Origin: Betaproteobacteria bacterium
Lineage (GTDB): Bacteria; Pseudomonadota; Gammaproteobacteria; Burkholderiales; Burkholderiaceae_C
Direction of reading: 5' to 3'
DNA length: 13,074 nt
NCBI GenBank assembly: GCA_009925955.1
Contig: RFPX01000020.1
Span: forward strand, 1 to 13,074
Under the pieces are notes generated by a model that did not search any database, had not been told where the DNA came from, and worked only from the letters and a program-made list of their open reading frames with translations. The first letter of the stretch is position 1; every line of letters begins with the position of its first letter. Shown one piece after another: positions 1 to 6,487 of this stretch. The translations under genes and the position numbers were made by a program.

Positions 1-1790
1 TTGATGAACATCGTGCGCCCGTCGGGTGTGCCCGTGGCGCCCGTCACCTCGCAGCCCACAGGTCCGACCAGAAACCGGCGAACCTCTCCCGTGGTGGGGT
101 CGGCTGCCAGCATCGCGTTGTTGCCCATCACCGCCAACTCGCCCTTGCCCATGGTGGAGGTTGACATGTCGGTTTGAATCCACAAGACGCCACGACCGTC
201 GACCCAGAGTCCGTCCGGACAAGCAAAGGTGTCGCCCTTCACGTTGCCTTTGGCCTGCTCGCGTTCGTTGATCGGATCACCCGCAAGTACAAAGTGGTTC
301 CACTGGAAGCTCAGGCCATCGTGGTCGCCGTCTTCTTTCCAGCGGATGATGTGTCCCATCGAATTGTTGGCCCGGGGATTGGCAGCGTCGACGGCGGGCT
401 GGTCCTTTCCGCCGCGGTTGCTGTTGTTGGTGAGGGTGCAGTAGACCCAGCCTTGCGGGTCGACCTCGATCCACTCCGGACGGTCCATCTTGGTGCCACC
501 CAGCAGGTCACTGGCTTGGCGCGAGCGGATCACGACCTCGCCTTGGTCTGCGAACCCGTTGCCCGCATGGAGAGCGCCCTGCCCGTGCACCAGGGGCAGC
601 CATACACCGCGTCCATTGGCGTCGAAGCGGGCTACGTAAAGCGTCCCGTGGTCCAGCAGGTCCCGATTGGCTGCAAAGCCGCCGGGCTTGACGGCGTCAC
701 GGCTGACGAACTTGTAGATGTACTCAAAGCGGGCATCCTCACCCATGTACACCACCGCACGGCCACCCTTGGTCATGGCCACGGTGGCCCCCTCGTGTGC
801 AGCCCGTCCCAAGGCCGTGCGCTTGACCGGCGTATGGCTGGGGTTCATCGGATCAATCTCTACCACCCAGCCAAAGCGGTTGATTTCGTTGGGGTGCTTG
901 GTGGCATCGAACCGGACGTCATGCTCATGCCAGCGATAGCCTGCGGGATTGCCTTTGCGAAGCCCCCAGCGCCGCTGGTGGGCATCGGGCTGATCCGGAC
1001 CGTTGAAGTAGCCGATGAAGTTCTCCTCGCAGGTGAGGTAGGTGCCCCAGGGCGTCTTGCCGCTGCCGCAGTTGTTGATGGTTCCCAGCACCCGACGGCC
1101 ACTCGGATCGGCCGCGGTCTTCATCAAGGCGTGGCCTGCAGCGGGCCCGCTGACCGCTGTCGGGGTTCTGGCGGTGATTCGACGGGCCCAAGGCGAGGGA
1201 GTTACAACGGCCCACTGGCCACCCCTTGCGGCCACTTCGCAAACACTGACCCCGTGGGCTGCCTGGGCCTTTCGAACCTTCTCAGCGCTCCAGTTGCTCT
1301 GGCCGTCACGGTGGAGCAAGCCATCGTCCACGTACTCATGGTTCATCACCAAGAGGCCGGCCTCGGAGCCCTTGATTGCGTAGTAGTGAATGCCATCATG
1401 GTGCATGCCGAACTGTGCCTCTTGTTCGGCGGCGGTGTTGGACGCGTCGGGCTTGAATCCCGGCGTTTCTCCCGAAAGCCCGACCGGGTCACCCCATCGC
1501 GCCAGGACCTGAACTTCGTAGCCCTCGGGTACCCGAACGGTGTCATCCGTGCCAACTGGGATGCCCTTGAATCCCAGAAGCGGCCTAGTGGAGACGGGTC
1601 CAGCCAGCGTGGCACATCCTGCAACCGAGGCGGCGGCTGCACCAACTGCGCTCACTTTGGCCAGTGGTGCCAAGAAACCAGAAGCCGCTGCTCCTCGCAA
1701 CAGAATCCGGCGGCTTGGGTTGGAAACTTCGTGAATGGTGGGGTTGGACGATGGGTTGCTGTCTTCCATCAGCGAGTGGTCTTTGGCCAT
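1..1790 (-). CDS. phoX: PhoX-family alkaline phosphatase (DUF839), 3' end cut by window edge
   Basis: The frame runs open from ATG at 1790 to base 1 (596 complete codons), so the C-terminus lies outside the window. PhoX enzymes are exported, metal-dependent phosphatases (calcium and iron in the characterised Pseudomonas enzyme) that release phosphate from phosphoesters. Seen here: a twin-arginine-like leader with RRILLRG at about residues 27-33 followed by an Ala-rich hydrophobic stretch; NHEY; TCEEN at about 253-257, matching the family's conserved Cys-Glu region; GEDARFEYIYKFV from about 350; a DPQGWVYCTLTNN stretch near 445; and PDGLWVDGRGVLWIQTD nearer the cut end. The start is supported by AGAGGA a few bases upstream. 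The family is usually longer, so roughly the last 100 residues are probably missing. A Pho-box-like promoter lies just upstream. Family call is firm; substrate range is inferred. Confidence 0.88.
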   Translation of the reverse strand, partial: MAKDHSLMEDSNPSSNPTIHEVSNPSRRILLRGAAASGFLAPLAKVSAVGAAAASVAGCATLAGPVSTRPLLGFKGIPVGTDDTVRVPEGYEVQVLARWGDPVGLSGETPGFKPDASNTAAEQEAQFGMHHDGIHYYAIKGSEAGLLVMNHEYVDDGLLHRDGQSNWSAEKVRKAQAAHGVSVCEVAARGGQWAVVTPSPWARRITARTPTAVSGPAAGHALMKTAADPSGRRVLGTINNCGSGKTPWGTYLTCEENFIGYFNGPDQPDAHQRRWGLRKGNPAGYRWHEHDVRFDATKHPNEINRFGWVVEIDPMNPSHTPVKRTALGRAAHEGATVAMTKGGRAVVYMGEDARFEYIYKFVSRDAVKPGGFAANRDLLDHGTLYVARFDANGRGVWLPLVHGQGALHAGNGFADQGEVVIRSRQASDLLGGTKMDRPEWIEVDPQGWVYCTLTNNSNRGGKDQPAVDAANPRANNSMGHIIRWKEDGDHDGLSFQWNHFVLAGDPINEREQAKGNVKGDTFACPDGLWVDGRGVLWIQTDMSTSTMGKGELAVMGNNAMLAADPTTGEVRRFLVGPVGCEVTGATGTPDGRTMFI

Positions 1791-1829
1791 GGTTCCTCTG
1801 CGGGCGAAGTGAGATGACGATCACTCAGG

Positions 1830-1863
1830 ATGATTCGGTCCGATCATGACGGTTCCGTGAAGC
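1830..1863 (-). promoter_or_regulatory. Pho-box promoter of phoX
   Basis: Read on the minus strand, heptamers GCTTCAC (1857-1863) and CCGTCAT (1846-1852) are spaced 11 bases start to start, the PhoB half-site period. Exactly 10 bases after the second half-site comes AATCAT (1830-1835), a 4/6 match to the -10 hexamer. The second half-site matches consensus CTGTCAT at 6/7; the first is weak. Predicted transcription start is near 1823, giving a leader of about 33 bases that contains the AGAGGA ribosome site. PhoB binding is inferred. Confidence 0.5.
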
Positions 1864-1937
1864 CCGGATGGACTGCAGGCACAAGATGGACGGGCGTATG
1901 CAGTGCGCCGATTCACGCCATACAGCAGATGGCCGAC

Positions 1938-2231
1938 CTATCCCCATGCGTGGTCCACCATCAGCGAAGCCGCTCCGTACCATGAGTTTTGGGCAAGCCC
2001 ATCCCAGCGGGCTGTGAACAGCCCGAAGGGGGCGTTCTTCAATGCGCTGTCTTGGCAGCCGATCACGGCTCCGTCATTGATCTTGACGCCCGATTCGATG
2101 CGGGCGCCGTCCCAGCGAAGACGACCGCTGGGTTCGAGATTGACCATCGCGCAGTCCTCAAAGCCCCAGTCGTCCGCACGGCGACCGCAGTGCTCGGCGA
2201 AATCGTGGATCGAAAGAATGGGGTGGTCCAT
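1938..2231 (-). CDS. Hypothetical protein, 97 residues
   Basis: I do not recognise this family. The frame uses G or C at most third codon positions, as real genes in this window do, and encodes a balanced acidic, aromatic protein without signal peptide or membrane segment. Visible features are a His/Cys-bearing N-terminus (FAEHCGRRADDWGFEDC), Gly- and Asp-rich turns in the middle, and a Trp-containing C-terminus ending at TAG. GAGAG lies five bases before the ATG as a possible ribosome site. The overlapping plus-strand frames read as Ser/Pro/Arg-rich noise. It sits between phoX and the divergent ugd, in the same direction as phoX. A TTGACA hexamer lies on its strand at 2267-2272, but I see no convincing -10. 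It may be Pho-controlled by context only. Confidence 0.6.
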   Translation of the reverse strand: MDHPILSIHDFAEHCGRRADDWGFEDCAMVNLEPSGRLRWDGARIESGVKINDGAVIGCQDSALKNAPFGLFTARWDGLAQNSWYGAASLMVDHAWG

Positions 2232-2332
2232 GACACTCTCGGGCGGACTTCAGATGAGAACCAGTGTGTCAATGGTTCATTGCGGTCGTGTGACGTGGAT
2301 AGAAGGCAACACGGCCCTGCAGCCGAAGATGG

Positions 2333-2372
2333 CAGTCACCCAATCGCCACCTAACTGACACTGCATTGCCAT
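2333..2372 (+). promoter_or_regulatory. Degenerate 11-base-period array upstream of ugd (possible Pho box)
   Basis: Four heptamers occur in exact 11-base phase: CAGTCAC (2333), TCGCCAC (2344), CTGACAC (2355) and TTGCCAT (2366). All fit G-N-C-A-Y at positions 3-7, resembling PhoB half-site CTGTCAY. CACCAT at 2383-2388 sits 10 bases after the last unit but matches a -10 at only 3/6. No single pair is strong; the periodicity is the evidence. Confidence 0.3.
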
Positions 2373-2396
2373 CTCAGCCCTTCACCATGGTGAGAT
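2371..2396. repeat. Nested inverted repeats upstream of ugd
   Basis: ATCTCA (2371-2376) is the reverse complement of TGAGAT (2391-2396). Partly inside lies the perfect 12-base palindrome TCACCATGGTGA (2382-2393). This is 20-45 bases before the ugd ATG, so it could be an operator or a hairpin in the leader. No regulator is identified. Confidence 0.4.
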
Positions 2397-2415
2397 TCCA
2401 CTACAGGGGATCGGC

Positions 2416-3790
2416 ATGAAGGTGAGCGTGTGCAGGCTACGTGGGGTTGGTCACTGCAGCCTGTTTGGCTGAGATGGGCAACAGCGTGTGCTGCGTCGAT
2501 GTTGACGAGGCGCGTGTGCATCAGCTGCAGCAGGGCCTCATCCCCATCCACGAGCCGGGGCTGGACCACTTGGTACAGCGCAACGCGGCAGCGGGTCGAT
2601 TGAGCTTCTCAACGGATTCGGGCCAAGCGGTGGCGCACGGCACGATTCTGTTCATTGCCGTGGGCACACCGGCCGGTGAAGATGGGTCGGCCGATGTCCG
2701 GCACGTGATGGCAGTGGCCCGGTCCATCGGCCGCGAAATGGCCGAGTACAAGGTGGTGGTGAACAAAAGCACCGTTCCGGTGGGTACCGCCGACGCGGTA
2801 CACGCTGTGTTGCGCGACGCGTTGCACGAGCGCGGCGCCATCGTTCCCTTCAGTGTGGTGTCCAATCCCGAATTCCTAAAGGAGGGCGCGGCCATCGCCG
2901 ACTTCATGCGCCCTGACCGGGTGGTACTGGGATGCAGCAGCGACCAGGCCGAGTTCATCATGCGCGGTCTGTATGCACCCTTCTTGCGCAACCGAGAGCG
3001 CATTCAGGTGATGGACGTGCGCAGTGCGGAGCTGACCAAGTACGTGGCCAATGCGATGCTGGCGCAGCGCATCAGTTTCATGAACGAGATGGCGGGATTG
3101 GCCGAGCGTCTGGGGGCGGATATCGAAAAGGTGCGCATCGGGGTTGGCAGTGATGAGCGCATTGGGCCTCACTTCCTGTATGCCGGGTGCGGCTGGGGTG
3201 GCTCTTGCTTTCCGAAGGATGTGCGGGCGCTGGTTTCCATGGGGCAAGACCAGGGCTTGGAGATGGGGATGGTCAGGGCGTCGATGCAGGTCAACGAGCG
3301 CCAAAAGCATCGCCTCATGGAAATGCTGCACGAGGCCTTGGGCCCCACGCTCGAGGGTCGGACTGTGGCGGTCTGGGGGCTGGCCTTTAAGCCTGAAACA
3401 GACGATATGCGCGAGGCGCCCAGCCGCGTACTCATCGATGCCCTGGTGACCGAAGGTGCGACCGTACAAGCCTATGACCCGGTGGCCCGTGACACCGCCG
3501 CGCGCATCTGGCAGGGCGAGCCCCGGGTGCAACTGGCGCCCAGCGCCATGCAGGCCTGCGATGGGGCCGCCGCACTGGTGGTGGTCACCGAGTGGCGTGA
3601 GTTCCGCAGTCCGGTGTTCGAGGATTTGGCTCAGCGCTTGACCGATCGTGTGATCATCGACGGACGCAACCTGTACCGCGGTGAGGAGCTGGCAGCCGCC
3701 GGCCTGCGCCACTGGAGCATTGGACGCCCGGCGGTTGCCACAGCCATGCCCAAGGTGCCCGCACCTGTGAGCTGGCCAGTTGCAGCCTGA
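2416..3790 (+). pseudogene. ugd: UDP-glucose 6-dehydrogenase, frameshifted near the N-terminus
   Basis: Ugd oxidises UDP-glucose to UDP-glucuronate with two NAD+, in the cytoplasm. ATG 2416 has a strong ribosome site (AGGGGA, five bases upstream) and starts MKVSVC, then the frame breaks at base 2434. From 2435 the normal protein follows in another frame: GYVGLVTAACLAEMGN, VGTP, NKSTVPVGTA, SNPEFLKEGAAIADFMRPDR, GGSCFPKD with the catalytic Cys (codon 3206-3208), and the C-terminal nucleotide-binding domain (AVWGLAFKPETDDMREAPS). The first half of the GxGxxG motif is missing: family members read V-x-G-x-G-Y-V-G. The span is 3n+1 bases. The second-frame open reading begins with GTG 2441 and would make a protein of 449 residues lacking the first beta strand and intact dinucleotide loop, so probably inactive. 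It converges on the plcP-like gene with a 9-base gap. If the break is a sequence error, it is an ordinary ugd. Confidence 0.85.
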
Positions 3791-3799
3791 GGCGGCTCC

Positions 3800-4634
3800 T
3801 TAAGCCGGCTCGGTCAGGTTCAGAGGCAGTTGGGCCTGCGCCGCGCCCCAAGCGGAGCGGCAGGCGCTTCGGTCGATGATCTCCAGACGGCCATCCGGGT
3901 GCTCCACAAGCGCGGTCAGGCTTTCCACCCAATCTCCGTCGTTGCAGTACAAGACTCCGTCGATCATGCGCATTTCCGCATGGTGGATGTGGCCGCAGAC
4001 CACACCATCCACCCCGCGCTTGCGTGCCTCCCTGGCCACGGCCCCCTCAAAGTCGCTCACGTACGAGACGGCACGCTTGACCTTGAGCTTGAGGTACTTT
4101 GACAAGCTCCAGTACGGCAGCCCCAAGCGCGCACGCAGGTGGTTGAGGTGGCGGTTCATGCGCAGCATGAATTCATAGGCAGCATCGCCCACGAACGCCA
4201 GCCAGCGGGCACACTGGATCACGCCATCGAACAGGTCTCCGTGCGTGATCCACAAACGCGGCGGTGGTGTGGATGCAGTCCTCCGCCACATCGACGCCCC
4301 CGAAGTTGTGATCTCGGTATCGGCGCGCGAACTCATCGTGATTGCCCGGCACGAACACGACCCGAGTACCTTTGCGGGCTTTGCGCAGAATCTTCTGCAC
4401 CACGTCGTTGTGCGCCTGAGGCCAGTACCAGCTTCGGCGCAGCTGCCATCCATCGATGATGTCGCCGACCAGATACAGCGTGTCGCACTCGACATCCTTG
4501 AGGAATTCAAGCAGCGCCTGCGCTTGACAGCCCGGCGTGCCCAGGTGGATGTCCGAAATCCAGACCGTGCGCACCTTCAGGGGCTGGCCGGAGGGTGGGG
4601 CTTCGTTCCAGTGGTTGGGGGCCGACATGTCCAT
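3800..4634 (-). pseudogene. PlcP-like metallophosphoesterase (COG2908), frameshifted
   Basis: The joined frames give a calcineurin-like phosphoesterase of about 277 residues, a length normal for the family. The first part (to about 4260) has SDIH (residues 27-30), GDIIDGW (57-63), RRSWYWPQAHNDVVQK and GNHDEF (97-102). The second part (from 4258) has RLWITHGDLFDGVIQ, WLAFVGDAAYEF, GVVCGHIHHA and NDGDWVES. All metal-binding motifs survive but are split between frames. Databases often name this family UDP-2,3-diacylglucosamine diphosphatase; from memory it most resembles rhizobial PlcP, a PhoB-controlled phospholipase C that strips membrane phospholipid head groups. At the break, homologues commonly read ADGRR where only an A and an R remain, suggesting a lost stretch; the span is 3n+1. 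ATG 4634 starts the frame, but GAGG sits seven bases before ATG 4628, so either may be used. A Pho-box-like site precedes it. Confidence 0.8.
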
Positions 4635-4640
4635 ACCTCA

Positions 4641-4674
4641 AGCATGGCCACACCCCGTGACGAACTCATGACCC
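4641..4674 (-). promoter_or_regulatory. Pho-box promoter of the plcP-like gene
   Basis: On the minus strand GGGTCAT (4668-4674) and TCGTCAC (4657-4663) carry the GTCAY core twice, 11 bases apart. Ten bases on is CATGCT (4641-4646), a 3/6 -10 match. The implied transcription start falls at about 4634, which is the first ATG of the gene, so the message could be leaderless, or the real start may lie slightly upstream and use the GAGG site for ATG 4628. Confidence 0.5.
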
Positions 4675-4689
4675 TGTGGGTTCTGGACA

Positions 4690-4718
4690 TCTTCATCTCA
4701 TCTTCACGAAGTCTTCGC
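4690..4718 (+). promoter_or_regulatory. Triple heptamer array upstream of the lipoprotein gene (possible Pho box)
   Basis: TCTTCAT (4690), TCTTCAC (4701) and TCTTCGC (4712) repeat with exactly 11-base period. Each matches PhoB half-site CTGTCAY only in its last four bases, with TTCA replacing GTCA as in the first half-site of the phoX promoter. No good -10 follows at the canonical distance. The array lies 38 bases before ATG 4756. Confidence 0.35.
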
Positions 4719-4755
4719 ACCATTGAAGCGTCACTGAAATGAAGGCACTTGCCCT

Positions 4756-6402
4756 ATGAATGCACCGTCCACCCGGCGCTCGCCCATCCTGGTTTGGTTC
4801 GCCACCGTCTTGGTCACCCTGGCGCTGTTGGCCTTGGCGGCATGTGCCGGTGACGTCGAGGAAGAGCTCACGCCATCTACGATCACCCTGCAAAAGATTG
4901 GGGGGTTCGAGGGCGGTGTCTTGGGCGCGGCCGAGATCACTGCGTATGACGCCTTGAGCAAGCGGCTGTTTGTGGTCAACGGTGCCAACAACACCGTGGA
5001 TGTGCTGGATCTGTCCGACCCCACGAAGCCCGCCAAGGCCGGCAGCATCAGCGGCGTTCCATTTGGCGCGGGCATCAACAGCGTGGCCGTGCATGAGGGA
5101 TTGGTGGCGATAGCCGTTGAGGCCAGCCCCAAGACAAACCCCGGTCGGGTCGCTTTCTTTCGCGCCTCGACGTTGGAGTTCCTGTCGAGTGTGGTGGTGG
5201 GGGCGCTGCCTGACATGGTGGTCTTCACACCCGACGGGCGTCGCTTGCTGGTGGCCAATGAAGGTGAGCCCAACAGCTACGGGCTGCCCGACTCCGTGGA
5301 CCCCGAGGGTTCGGTCAGCATCATCACCGTCAACGATGGTCGCAGCCCCTCGGTGGCCACGGCTGGCTTCAGCGCCTTCAATTCAAGGGCCGACGAGCTT
5401 CGGCGGCTGGGCGTTCGGATTTACGGCCCCAACGCCACGGTTGCACAGGACCTGGAGCCTGAGTACATCGCCGTGAGCGAAGACGGAAAGACGGCCTACG
5501 TGACCCTCCAGGAAAACAACGCGGTGGCGATTGTCGACATCGAAGCGGCCCGGGTGACGGACATCCGACCGCTTGGCTTCAAGGACCACATGGCCGCCGG
5601 CATGGGGCTGGACGCCAGCGACGAAGACGGCGGGCTGAACACGAACTCGGGCACGCCGGCGATCAAGATTGCCAACTACCCGGTCAAGGGCCTGTATTTG
5701 CCAGACGCCATCGCCAGCTACACCGTCAATGGGGTGACCTACCTGGTGACGGCCAACGAAGGCGATGCCCGCGCGGACTGGCCCGGCTTCAACGAGGAGA
5801 CGCGGGTGCGGACCCACTGCGACAAGGGTCTGGACCCGACAGTCTTCCCTGATGCGGCCAACCTGATCCTGGATTCCAATCTGGGACGCTTGCGCATCAC
5901 CGCCACGCCCAACGGGACCGGCGCAGGCAAGAATGCCGCAGGCCAGTGCAACGAGCTCTACAGCTTCGGCGCGCGCTCGTTCAGCATCTGGGACACCTCG
6001 CTCAAGCGCATTTTTGACTCGGGTGAGGACTTCGAGCGCCGGACCCAGTCCCTGGCGCAGGCGGCATTCAATGCCAGCCACGACAACAACACCCTGGACA
6101 GCCGAAGCCCCTCCAAGGGCCCGGAGCCCGAGGGCGTGGTGGTGGGCCAATTCGGACGCAAGTTCATTGCCTTCATCGGGCTGGAGCGGGTGGGCGGGGT
6201 CATGGCCTATGACGTCACCGACCCGGCCAAGCCGGTCTTCCTGACCTACTTCAACAGCCGCAATGGCCTGACCGGTGACCGCGGGCCAGAGGGGCTGACG
6301 CTCATCCCGGCCAAGCGCTCACCCAACGGGAAGCCGCTGTTGATCGTGGGCCATGAGGTCAGCGGGACCACCGCCATCATCCAGATCGACTTGGTGCCAT
6401 GA
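4756..6402 (+). CDS. Choice-of-anchor I family beta-propeller lipoprotein (phosphatase-like)
   Basis: A 548-residue secreted protein. Residues 9-30 form a hydrophobic leader ending in lipobox LAAC, with Cys30 as the predicted lipidation site; Ala, not Asp, at +2 favours the outer membrane. The rest is a beta-propeller with repeated strands such as LFVVNGANNTVDVLDLSD, VAVHEGLVAIAVE, RRLLVANEGEPNSYG, KTAYVTLQENNAVAIVDI, YLVTANEGDARADWPG and LYSFGARSFSIWD, and an NEGE/NEGD pair of the kind that binds metal in PhoX- and phytase-like propellers. Members are widely annotated as choice-of-anchor I proteins or alkaline phosphatases; enzymatic activity is an inference. GAAGG lies 10 bases before the ATG, a loosely spaced ribosome site. 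It is divergent from the plcP-like gene and sits 85 bases before ppk in the same direction. Frame is intact. Confidence 0.78.
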   Translation: MNAPSTRRSPILVWFATVLVTLALLALAACAGDVEEELTPSTITLQKIGGFEGGVLGAAEITAYDALSKRLFVVNGANNTVDVLDLSDPTKPAKAGSISGVPFGAGINSVAVHEGLVAIAVEASPKTNPGRVAFFRASTLEFLSSVVVGALPDMVVFTPDGRRLLVANEGEPNSYGLPDSVDPEGSVSIITVNDGRSPSVATAGFSAFNSRADELRRLGVRIYGPNATVAQDLEPEYIAVSEDGKTAYVTLQENNAVAIVDIEAARVTDIRPLGFKDHMAAGMGLDASDEDGGLNTNSGTPAIKIANYPVKGLYLPDAIASYTVNGVTYLVTANEGDARADWPGFNEETRVRTHCDKGLDPTVFPDAANLILDSNLGRLRITATPNGTGAGKNAAGQCNELYSFGARSFSIWDTSLKRIFDSGEDFERRTQSLAQAAFNASHDNNTLDSRSPSKGPEPEGVVVGQFGRKFIAFIGLERVGGVMAYDVTDPAKPVFLTYFNSRNGLTGDRGPEGLTLIPAKRSPNGKPLLIVGHEVSGTTAIIQIDLVP

Positions 6403-6447
6403 GCGCCGAGAGGGGGGCGTAACCCTTGGCCACACGGGCGGAGAAAT

Positions 6448-6481
6448 TGGTCATCAATCCGTCACGAAGGGTCACTATTCT
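6448..6481 (+). promoter_or_regulatory. Pho-box promoter of ppk
   Basis: TGGTCAT (6448-6454) and CCGTCAC (6459-6465) form a PhoB-like direct repeat with 11-base period (GTCAY core in both). Exactly 10 bases later comes TATTCT (6476-6481), a good -10, the same geometry as E. coli phoA. A third GTCAC (6471-6475) lies one base out of phase. The implied transcription start, about 6487-6488, coincides with the ppk ATG. Confidence 0.65.
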
Positions 6482-6487
6482 GAAGCG

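Noticed and set aside
174..1817. Open plus-strand frame of 547 codons
   Set aside because: It is antisense to phoX, whose minus-strand frame carries clear family motifs. High GC content keeps the opposite frame open; its protein has no recognisable motif.
2267..2272. TTGACA on the minus strand as a -35 for the 97-residue gene
   Set aside because: No acceptable -10 at 16-18 bases; a single hexamer is not enough.
1903..2358. Plus-strand frames (151 and 121 codons) opposite the 97-residue protein
   Set aside because: Their translations are Ser/Pro/Arg-rich and low in structure, while the minus-strand frame shows normal composition and third-position GC.
2876..3712. 278-codon minus-strand frame inside ugd
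   Set aside because: Shadow of ugd, whose motifs are unmistakable on the plus strand.
3783..3810. Imperfect GGCGGCT/AGCCGGC hairpin between ugd and the plcP-like gene
   Set aside because: One mismatch in a 7-bp stem, no T-run, and it overlaps both stop regions; too weak to call a terminator.
5383..6150. 255-codon minus-strand frame inside the lipoprotein gene
   Set aside because: Shadow frame with no domain; the plus strand encodes a complete lipoprotein.
6353..6487. Upstream extension of the ppk frame
   Set aside because: It overlaps the lipoprotein end and the Pho-box promoter and encodes no conserved Ppk sequence.
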